DNA from: Planctomycetota bacterium
GTDB lineage: Bacteria > Planctomycetota > Planctomycetia > Pirellulales > Pirellulaceae
Direction of reading: 5' to 3'
NCBI GenBank assembly: GCA_019347795.1
Contig: JAHWKS010000400.1
Coordinates: 1-5,940 of the forward strand
DNA length: 5,940 nucleotides
The notes beneath the pieces are model-generated. The model was not told the origin of the DNA. It did no database searches and saw nothing but the letters and a program-made list of their open reading frames with translations. A program made the position numbers and the translations under genes. Position 1 is the first letter of the stretch; each line of letters starts with the position of its first letter. This document shows, in pieces, positions 1-4,828 of the stretch.

Positions 1-69
1 AACGCTAATCGTCGCTAATATCCGCTAATTCCCAAATCAGATCAGCGCAGATTAGTGGTGATTAGTGTT
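1..69. repeat. Inverted repeat with 10-bp-phased GCTAAT units (dispersed-repeat candidate)
   Basis: The left arm (1-30) is three consecutive 10-mers, each with the core CGCTAAT (AACGCTAATC, GTCGCTAATA, TCCGCTAATT). The right arm (41-69) carries three reverse-complement-like units (ATCAGCGC, ATTAGTGG, ATTAGTGT), also 10 bp apart. The 7-nt centre is 32-38. Aligning 1-31 with the reverse complement of 39-69 gives 22 Watson-Crick pairs of 31, plus 5 G-U wobbles if transcribed in the plus direction. The element lies just past the 3' end of the minus-strand LEPR gene and contains no gene. It could be a dispersed intergenic repeat, a protein-binding array on one helical face, or a transcript-end hairpin. 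No U-tract is visible, so I do not call it an intrinsic terminator. It may extend past the window start. Confidence 0.7.
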
Positions 70-149
70 CCTGCTTCGAGGCGGTTGACATTTGGTTCAA
101 CTTCTGCGGCTTCCCAGGGGCCTTCTTCGACTGCCAGAAGAATCGTCAT
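42..149 (-). pseudogene. Possible gene remnant overlapping the LEPR gene 3' end in another frame (tentative)
   Basis: In the alternative minus-strand frame, ATG at 149 to TGA at 42 encodes 35 residues beginning MTILLAVEEGPWEAAEV. The composition is acidic and ordinary-looking, whereas the overlapping LEPR frame there gives an Arg/Ser-rich tail. The last 9 residues and the stop fall within the inverted repeat at 1-69. The LEPR-frame tail just upstream (SRLVTIDLITHR) loosely resembles the C-terminal region of medium-chain zinc dehydrogenases, so the two frames together could be a decayed gene end. This rests on visual resemblance only. No ribosome binding site was identified, and it may be a chance ORF. 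Confidence 0.2.
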
Positions 150-1524
150 CGGGTGGCCGATGCGTGATCAGGTCGATGGTTACGAGCCGTGACGGCAATT
201 TCAATTTCCATTGACGAACGCCTTGGCGGATAAGCCGCGTCACTCCTTCAGGCAGGCCGGGAAATACGACGGCGACGGTTCGCCCCGTCGCCGCGCCGTC
301 GTTCCGCACCCGCAGCTCCGCGGCGTATCGGCCGGCTTCCGAGAGGCGGACGTTCGCCAGCTCCACCGAAATATCGGGCGCCGGCGAAAGGCCGGCGAGG
401 TCGAGCGCGGGACCGATCGCAGCGCCGTGCGCCGCCGTTAAGCTTCTGGGATTGGCGGCGCCGAGGAGATCCACCTCGTTGACGAAGGGGCCCACGACGA
501 TTTCGGTTCCCTCGTCGTCGTCGCTGTTGATGAGCTGCAGAACCAGCTCCGCCTCGAACAGATGCCCCAGATCGGTCAGGTCGATCTCGACCGTCCCGCC
601 GTCGAAGGCGACAAGCCCGCGGGGAAACTCGGCTTGATCGCCGGAGAGCGCGAACAGGGCCGTCCCGTTCTCGCCGCGGTCCAGCAGCGTGTTCCCCCGG
701 TCGTTCGGATCGACGACGTAGACTAACAGCGTGTCTTCGATGGCCGCCGCCGCATCCGCGGTGTCGAAGGCGGCGTCGATATCGAAGCGTAGCGTCCGAG
801 AGCCCGCGGTCTGTCCCAGCTCGATGCGGCGGGTTTCCTCGACGACGAACTCGCTTTCTTCCGCCAGCCGGATCGAATCATCGGGGGCGGCCTCGAATGT
901 AAACGAGACGTCGACCGTCGCGACCTCGCCCCCGGCTGTTTGCGCGAAGAGATGATATGTGTGCGGTCCATCCGCCGAGCCGTCCTGCGGCAGACTGGGC
1001 GTGTGGAGAAAGCTACCGGTCGGCCCGAGGTCGATGAGAAAGAACGGCCCGTCGTCCAGCCGGCCTACGAGCCGCGTCTCGGGCGCCAGGTTCGCGGTGA
1101 TGCGGCCGGCGATGGCGGGGTTGGACGTGACGCCGTCGCCCGGCGTCCCCGTATCGTTGGCCAGGCCGCCTTCCAGAACGGGCGCCGGCAGTCCGATCCC
1201 CGCGCGCAGCGGCGTGACGACGGCCAGCAGATCGCTCACCGCCGCCACGTCGTCGCCGGTCACGTCGATGAACGGCGGCGTCGAAAGGGGCGGGTCGGTT
1301 GGTTGCGTCAGGTCCACCGTGAGGCCGAAGTTTCGCAACACGGCCACCACGGGCGTGAGGTCGGCGACGGAGATAAAGCCAGAGTCGTTCACGTCCTCGG
1401 CGATGACGGGATTCCGAAAGTCTCCCGCCAACAGCCGGCGCGGCTCGAGAGACTCCCCACGAGCTCCATAGTCGGAATGGAATCGACGCCGAGGGCGCCG
1501 ATGAGAGAAAACACGCCCGGCCAT
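97..1524 (-). CDS. LEPR-XLL-motif secreted protein with dockerin-like EF-hand pair and beta-sandwich domains; 3' end probably truncated
   Basis: The product is a predicted secreted or cell-surface protein of about 475 residues. The ATG at 1524 is preferred over a TTG at 1542, because it gives the short Arg-rich leader (MAGRVFSHRRPRRR) usual before this motif; the upstream Shine-Dalgarno match is weak. In this numbering LEPRRLLA is at residues 26-33. A good dockerin/EF-hand loop (DVNDSGFISVAD) is at 44-55 and a degenerate one (DVTGDDVAAVSD) at 87-98. About 115-208 looks like an Ig-like repeat (ITANLAPETRLVG, DGPHTYHL). About 216-355 is an acidic beta-rich domain typical of planctomycete surface proteins. 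Another beta domain starts near 382 (ISVELANVRL) and breaks off after FPGLPEGVT at 429. The last 46 residues (430-475) are abruptly basic and do not look like a continuation. Dockerin-like modules may mediate calcium-dependent protein contacts; the partner is unknown. The family call is firm, the exact function is not. Confidence 0.82.
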   Translation of the reverse strand: MAGRVFSHRRPRRRFHSDYGARGESLEPRRLLAGDFRNPVIAEDVNDSGFISVADLTPVVAVLRNFGLTVDLTQPTDPPLSTPPFIDVTGDDVAAVSDLLAVVTPLRAGIGLPAPVLEGGLANDTGTPGDGVTSNPAIAGRITANLAPETRLVGRLDDGPFFLIDLGPTGSFLHTPSLPQDGSADGPHTYHLFAQTAGGEVATVDVSFTFEAAPDDSIRLAEESEFVVEETRRIELGQTAGSRTLRFDIDAAFDTADAAAAIEDTLLVYVVDPNDRGNTLLDRGENGTALFALSGDQAEFPRGLVAFDGGTVEIDLTDLGHLFEAELVLQLINSDDDEGTEIVVGPFVNEVDLLGAANPRSLTAAHGAAIGPALDLAGLSPAPDISVELANVRLSEAGRYAAELRVRNDGAATGRTVAVVFPGLPEGVTRLIRQGVRQWKLKLPSRLVTIDLITHRPPDDDSSGSRRRPLGSRRS

Positions 1525-1568
1525 GATCGGACCTGCTGTCAAAGTGCGACGCCAACAAGATGAGATTT

Positions 1569-1598
1569 AAAATAGTCCGGGAACGCAGCCGGCGGCAA
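1569..1598 (-). promoter_or_regulatory. Candidate sigma70-like promoter for the LEPR gene
   Basis: Read on the minus strand there is TTGCCG (1598-1593), an 18-bp spacer, and TATTTT (1574-1569), in the AT-richest stretch of the divergent intergenic region. Each hexamer matches the consensus at 4 of 6 positions. It would give a leader of roughly 40 nt before the ATG at 1524. An A-run at 1599-1606 (a T-run on the minus strand) lies just upstream of the -35. Confidence 0.35.
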
Positions 1599-1687
1599 GA
1601 AAAAAACAGTGAATACTTGTTGCCAGAACGAGGATCGTCCGGCGCGCTTGCGATGCGCCCCAACGACGCGATTTACGGCTGGGCGAG

Positions 1688-1716
1688 GTGCAAGCTGTCG
1701 GCCGCTGGCTTATAGT
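1688..1716 (+). promoter_or_regulatory. Candidate promoter for the alpha/beta hydrolase gene
   Basis: TATAGT at 1711-1716 matches the -10 consensus at 5 of 6 positions and sits about 35 bp before the ATG at 1751. The hexamer 17 bp upstream (GTGCAA, 1688-1693) is a poor -35, with 3 of 6 matches. The call rests mainly on the -10 and its spacing to the ribosome binding site. Confidence 0.35.
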
Positions 1717-1737
1717 GGAATCGCTCGCTCCCGGTCC

Positions 1738-1743
1738 AGGAGA
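1738..1743 (+). promoter_or_regulatory. Ribosome binding site fixing the hydrolase start
   Basis: AGGAGA lies 7 nt before the ATG at 1751. It selects this start over the in-frame upstream GTG at 1688, which would put 21 residues ahead of the signal peptide. Confidence 0.75.
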
Positions 1744-1750
1744 TCTTCCC

Positions 1751-2671
1751 ATGCAACGCATCGCTATCTTGTTCTTCCTCGCAGTCGCACTCTTCACCGC
1801 GCCGCTATTCGCGCAGCAGGATCGCCGGCGGCCAGCCCGCACGCCGACGCATGCGGACGTGAAGTATGGACCTCACGCGCGGAACGTGATGGATGTGTGG
1901 CTGGCGAAGTCGGAGCGGCCGGCGCCGCTGTTGGTTTCGATTCACGGCGGCGGCTTTCGCGGCGGGAACAAGAGCGTCGATCCGCGACTGCTTGCGGAGT
2001 GCCTAGAGTCAGGAGTTTCCGTGGCGGCCATTACGTATCGGCTCTCGGGGGAGGCGATCGCTCCCGCGCAGTTTCTCGACTCCGCCCGGGCTATTCAGTT
2101 CCTCCGCCACAAAGCGAAGGAGTGGAACTTCGACTCGGAGCGGCTGGCCGCCACGGGCGGCTCGGCCGGCGCGGGGATTTCCCTATGGCTGGGGTTTCAC
2201 AACGACCTGGCTGATCCCGATAACGAGGACCCGGTGCTGCGGCAGTCGACGCGGCTCTCCTGCATGTCGGTCTACAACGGGCAGACATCGTACGACCCGC
2301 GCTTCATTCGCGAGCTGTTCCCCGATACGGACACGTATAAGCATCCCGCACTGGCGCAGCTTTACGGTGTGGACCTCGACCAGCTCGACTCCTTGCCGGA
2401 GGAGAAGTACAAGCTGTTCGAGCAGGTGTCCGCGCTGCCGCACTTGACGAAGGACGACGCGCCGGCCCAGCTCATCTACGCCAGCCAGATGGACACGCCG
2501 ATCCGCAACCAGGGAATCGGCATTCATCATCCCCGCTTCGGCAAGGTGCTGAAGGAGAGGATGGACGACCTGGGAATCGAATGCCAGGTTCACACGGGCG
2601 TGCGGCGCGGCAGCGAAGAGTGGACGAAGTTGACGCTCGACTTCGTGAAGCGACATTTGAAGGTTGAGTGA
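1751..2671 (+). CDS. Secreted alpha/beta hydrolase (carboxylesterase / BD-FAE-like)
   Basis: The product is a 306-residue exported alpha/beta-hydrolase-fold protein, probably an esterase acting on an unknown ester. The start follows from the Shine-Dalgarno 7 nt upstream and from the immediate signal peptide, MQRIAILFFLAVALFTAPLFA (cleavage likely near residue 21). The oxyanion-hole motif HGGGF is at residues 65-69, and the nucleophile elbow GGSAGAG places the Ser at 138. Both are characteristic of the hormone-sensitive-lipase/BD-FAE group (COG0657-like). Length and order of motifs suit that family. The acid is probably D235, D236 (TKDDAP) or D248 (YASQMDTP). The catalytic His is not obvious: the classical late His motif is absent, leaving H259/H260 (IHHP), H281 (VHTG) or H302 as candidates. 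The next gene lies 143 bp downstream with no visible terminator between. Family call strong, substrate unknown. Confidence 0.85.
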   Translation: MQRIAILFFLAVALFTAPLFAQQDRRRPARTPTHADVKYGPHARNVMDVWLAKSERPAPLLVSIHGGGFRGGNKSVDPRLLAECLESGVSVAAITYRLSGEAIAPAQFLDSARAIQFLRHKAKEWNFDSERLAATGGSAGAGISLWLGFHNDLADPDNEDPVLRQSTRLSCMSVYNGQTSYDPRFIRELFPDTDTYKHPALAQLYGVDLDQLDSLPEEKYKLFEQVSALPHLTKDDAPAQLIYASQMDTPIRNQGIGIHHPRFGKVLKERMDDLGIECQVHTGVRRGSEEWTKLTLDFVKRHLKVE

Positions 2672-2814
2672 GCCCGCGACTCGCCTCAAAAAGTTGCTTG
2701 CCCTTCGCGGTCCGATTACGCTGGAAGTGCGGCGGCGCCTCATCGTTCGCCGGCCGATTCTGCGGGCGGAAAAATGGCCCGTCTCGCCTCCTTCTCGTAT
2801 CGGGACGCTTAGCC

Positions 2815-3648
2815 ATGGCGGAGGCAATCTGGTATTACGCGCAAGACGATCGCGAGCATGGGCCCGTGACGGCCGCGTACATCGCGGGGATGGCGAAGTC
2901 GGGAAAGCTCCGCCCTGACGACCTCGTGTGGCGGGAAGGAATGGAAGACTGGCGGCCGGCGCGGGTGGTGAAGGGGCTGTTTGCGCCGAAGGAGCAGCCG
3001 GCGGGGCCGTCCTCGGATACGGCGGTGCTGGAATCGCCGTTGCCGCCGCCGTCGTTTGAGCCGGCCGCCCCCGAGGAGGGGCCGCCGTCGGATTCCGAGG
3101 CATTGGCGCCTGGCGCCGCGCCTCCGGAGCCTCCTCCGCCGCCGGTCGCGGACGCGCCCGCATCGCGTCGCGGTTTCGCCAAGGATGAATTCGATGCCGG
3201 GGCGCCGTCTTCACTAGCGCCGGAATCGCCGGTTGCGCAGACAGTCTCCGGGGCGGTCGCTCCGGCGCGAGCCTGGTTCGGTTCGCTCCGCATCGCCACC
3301 CGCGCGGCGATGATGGGAGGGCTGTTTCTGGTCCTCATTGCCCGCGGCTGCGATGACGTGAACTTGCGGTACGTAGCGTGGCTGGAGTCGAGCGTTCCGG
3401 CGGCTGCACCTGAGAACGCGCTCACTTCCGAGGCCGTGGAAGCTCGAGAAGCGGAGCGAAGTTACGCCAAATGGGCATTCTGGCGAGAATTAGCTGCGCT
3501 GTTTGGCGCGGCAGTGCTGGCAGGCGGCGCAGGAGGCGCAGTGCTTACGGGCAATCGGGCCGAGCGCTGGGCCGGAGTGATCCTGCTGGCGGCAGTTGCG
3601 CTAACGTTTCTACAAAATTCAATCGCGCTGGTTGACAGGATGCCGTAG
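2815..3648 (+). CDS. GYF_2 (DUF4339) domain membrane protein with proline-rich linker
   Basis: This is a 277-residue protein with three visible parts. Residues 1-57 form a GYF_2 domain: WYYAQDDREHGPVT, then the basic/acidic stretch SGKLRPDDLVWREGMEDW, with the conserved W-Y, GPV, LVW and W positions. Residues about 58-150 are a low-complexity Pro/Ala/Glu/Ser linker. Residues about 161-177, 225-245 and 252-269 are hydrophobic and probably membrane-spanning, separated by a polar stretch with one Cys (RGCDDVN). GYF domains bind proline-rich peptides, so the domain may recruit a partner at the membrane or contact its own linker; that is inference. The ATG at 2815 was chosen because it begins the GYF fold; the reading frame stays open upstream to about 2668, but that translation is not domain-like. 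No clear Shine-Dalgarno precedes the ATG. The 3' end overlaps the promoter of the next gene. Confidence 0.82.
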   Translation: MAEAIWYYAQDDREHGPVTAAYIAGMAKSGKLRPDDLVWREGMEDWRPARVVKGLFAPKEQPAGPSSDTAVLESPLPPPSFEPAAPEEGPPSDSEALAPGAAPPEPPPPPVADAPASRRGFAKDEFDAGAPSSLAPESPVAQTVSGAVAPARAWFGSLRIATRAAMMGGLFLVLIARGCDDVNLRYVAWLESSVPAAAPENALTSEAVEAREAERSYAKWAFWRELAALFGAAVLAGGAGGAVLTGNRAERWAGVILLAAVALTFLQNSIALVDRMP

Positions 3649-3660
3649 CGTAAATAGATT
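3632..3660 (+). promoter_or_regulatory. Sigma70-like promoter for the YTV gene
   Basis: A perfect -35 TTGACA (3632-3637) is separated by exactly 17 bp from TAGATT (3655-3660, 4 of 6 to the -10 consensus). It is the best promoter match I found in the window. The -35 lies inside the last codons of the GYF gene and the -10 just after its stop, giving a leader of about 95 nt before the ATG at 3762. Confidence 0.6.
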
Positions 3661-3750
3661 ACCCATCCAGGCCAAATTTCCTAGTAGCAGTAATCCTCCC
3701 AGACGTCCGCAATCCAACGCTGTTTCCGCCCCATTGATCCCAAGGAAGTA

Positions 3751-3756
3751 AGGAGA
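3751..3756 (+). promoter_or_regulatory. Ribosome binding site of the YTV gene
   Basis: AGGAGA is 5 nt before the ATG at 3762, preceded by a second purine run (AAGGAAG). It supports this start, which also begins a clear signal peptide. Confidence 0.75.
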
Positions 3757-3761
3757 GCCGG

Positions 3762-4586
3762 ATGAAGTTTCGTCACCTCTTGATGTTGCTGCCTGCCCTG
3801 TTGTTGCCAGCCGCGGCCAATTCGGCCTACGCCGGCGGAAGCTGCCGCGGCGGTTACTGCCACAGCGCCCCTTATGCGCAGCCGGCGTATTGCCAGCCCC
3901 AGTACGCATGCTCCTACGTCGAAAAGACGGTTTACGCGCCTCAGGTCGTCACCGAGGAGCGCGAGATCACCGTCGTCCGTTATGAGAAGCAGGTTCACGA
4001 GCGCGAGGTCACGGTGCAGCGCTGCGTCGCCACGCCACGGCACGTCGAAAAGGAGTACACGGTGATGGTCCCCTATCGCGTGCAGAAGGAAGGGGTCCGT
4101 CGCGTCTGTCGGCCCGTGCCCGTCGAGCACACCTTTCGCGTGACGGTCGATCGCGGTCACTACGAGACGGTGTGCCATCAGGCGCCGGCCTACGGCTGCG
4201 GATACGGCGGCTGCTATGCCGGCGGATGCGGTTACGGCGGTTGCGCCCCGCGAACCTACTGCTGCAAGAAATGGATTCCCAACATTGTCCAGGAAGAGCG
4301 AAGCTGCATGGTGCTCAAGCCGCACTATGAGGACGTGCCTTACACGTACTACGTCACCGCGTGCCGCCCGGTGACGAAGGTCGCCCGCTACACGGTGATG
4401 ACGTACGACTATGTTCCCGAGCAGCGCACCGTGCAATACTGCACGGTGATTCCCGTTCGCGAGCAGAAGACGGTCCCCGTGCAGGTGTGCCGCTACGTGC
4501 CCAAGCAGGTGCAAGTCAAGGTCTGTCATCCGGTCGCCGCCCCGTGCTCGACCGGCGGCTGCTACGCCGGCGGTTGCGGCTACTAA
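3762..4586 (+). CDS. Cysteine-rich YTV-type secreted surface protein
   Basis: This 274-residue exported protein has a signal peptide ending near AYA (residue 24) and 21 cysteines. It is built from short beta-strand-like Val/Tyr-rich units: VVTEEREITVVRYEKQV (62-78), YTVMVPYRV (99-107), YTYYVTACRPV (194-204), RYTVMTYDYVPEQRTV (209-224), then KTVPVQVCRYVPKQVQVKV. YTV and near-YTV motifs recur (99-101, 210-212). This fits the YTV family of planctomycete proteins, reported as cysteine-rich and cell-wall associated. Gly/Tyr/Cys-rich segments lie in the middle (144-161) and at the C-terminus, with an identical 10-residue block, GGCYAGGCGY, at 149-158 and 265-274. A structural role in a disulfide-linked envelope layer is plausible but inferred. 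The gene has its own promoter, a strong ribosome binding site and a terminator, suggesting independent, perhaps high, expression. Confidence 0.85.
   Translation: MKFRHLLMLLPALLLPAAANSAYAGGSCRGGYCHSAPYAQPAYCQPQYACSYVEKTVYAPQVVTEEREITVVRYEKQVHEREVTVQRCVATPRHVEKEYTVMVPYRVQKEGVRRVCRPVPVEHTFRVTVDRGHYETVCHQAPAYGCGYGGCYAGGCGYGGCAPRTYCCKKWIPNIVQEERSCMVLKPHYEDVPYTYYVTACRPVTKVARYTVMTYDYVPEQRTVQYCTVIPVREQKTVPVQVCRYVPKQVQVKVCHPVAAPCSTGGCYAGGCGY
4206..4235 (+). repeat. Gly/Cys/Tyr repeat copy 1 in the YTV gene
   Basis: It encodes GGCYAGGCGY (residues 149-158). It matches the copy at 4554-4583 at 27 of 30 bases. All three differences are third-position synonymous changes, so the peptide is identical. Confidence 0.85.
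4554..4583 (+). repeat. Gly/Cys/Tyr repeat copy 2, at the YTV C-terminus
   Basis: It encodes GGCYAGGCGY (residues 265-274), directly followed by the TAA stop, so the repeat unit forms the exact C-terminus. Confidence 0.85.
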
Positions 4587-4616
4587 CGACTGCTGACGAC
4601 CTCGCACGATCCAATC

Positions 4617-4650
4617 AAGGGCCGCATCGCACTCGTGATGCGGCCTTTCT
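4617..4650 (+). terminator. Rho-independent terminator after the YTV gene
   Basis: A 9-bp perfect stem (GGCCGCATC at 4620-4628 with GATGCGGCC at 4637-4645) is extended inward by G-U and C-G to a 4-nt ACTC loop. It is extended outward by a G-U and two A-U pairs. It ends in TTTCT. It starts about 30 nt past the TAA at 4586. Confidence 0.85.
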
Positions 4651-4678
4651 CATGGCGCGCGTCCGCCGGGCAATTGCT

Positions 4679-4720
4679 CCCGAACTCGCCTCGCTTACGC
4701 TCTTACGCTTCGAGTTGGGG
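4679..4720. repeat. REP-like hairpin with tandem octamer in the loop
   Basis: The arms CCCGAACTCG (4679-4688) and CGAGTTGGGG (4711-4720) pair at 9 of 10 positions. The 22-nt loop holds a perfect head-to-tail duplication of CTTACGCT (4694-4701 and 4702-4709). It lies between the YTV terminator and the next gene and contains no ORF of note. It resembles, from memory, short palindromes of the TCGCTTACGCTTCGAGTT kind scattered in Pirellulales genomes; that resemblance is unverified. It could fold as RNA if the promoter of the next gene lies upstream of it. Confidence 0.55.
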
Positions 4721-4814
4721 CGTACGGCCGTTACAAAGCCTTTACGCCGCGGCGCATCTTGGCTTCGTAGAATGGGGGCAAAGAGCATGTCGCTCGCAAT
4801 GTTCCCACGTTGAT

Positions 4815-4823
4815 AAGGAGAGG
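4815..4823 (+). promoter_or_regulatory. Ribosome binding site of the thioredoxin-like gene
   Basis: AAGGAGAGG ends 5 nt before the ATG at 4829. It is the strongest Shine-Dalgarno in the window and fixes the start. Confidence 0.8.
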
Positions 4824-4828
4824 CCACA

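Noticed and set aside
85..90. Consensus TTGACA on the plus strand
   Set aside because: No -10 hexamer at 16-18 bp spacing and no plus-strand gene downstream.
940..1563. Long plus-strand ORF opposite the LEPR gene, 207 codons
   Set aside because: Antisense shadow of a gene with a recognisable domain order. Its translation is Arg-rich with no domain, signal or ribosome binding site.
1013..1663. Minus-strand ORF of 216 codons overlapping the LEPR N-terminus in another frame
   Set aside because: Arg/Gly-rich shadow; the LEPR motif and EF-hand loop lie in the other frame.
2672..2814. Intergenic stretch between hydrolase and GYF genes, checked for a terminator or small gene
   Set aside because: No stable stem followed by a T-run, and no ORF with a ribosome binding site. 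TTGCTT at 2694-2699 with TACGCT 17 bp on is too weak a promoter to call.
2183..3214. Minus-strand ORF of 343 codons across the hydrolase and GYF genes
   Set aside because: Low-complexity Arg/Pro/Ala translation spanning two well-supported plus-strand genes; a high-GC shadow.
3681..4607. Minus-strand ORF of 308 codons opposite the YTV gene
   Set aside because: It is the complement of a Cys/Tyr/Val-rich gene with signal peptide, ribosome binding site, promoter and terminator. The His/Ala-rich product has no recognisable features.
4768..4773. TAGAAT as a -10 for the thioredoxin-like gene
   Set aside because: No acceptable -35 at 15-19 bp; the nearest TTACGC is about 20 bp away. The promoter of that gene is not determined.
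4787..4813. 8-codon upstream ORF (MSLAMFPR) ending 15 nt before the thioredoxin-like start
   Set aside because: Poor ribosome binding site, and no regulatory codon run or attenuator-like pair; probably chance. Conservation in relatives could revive it.
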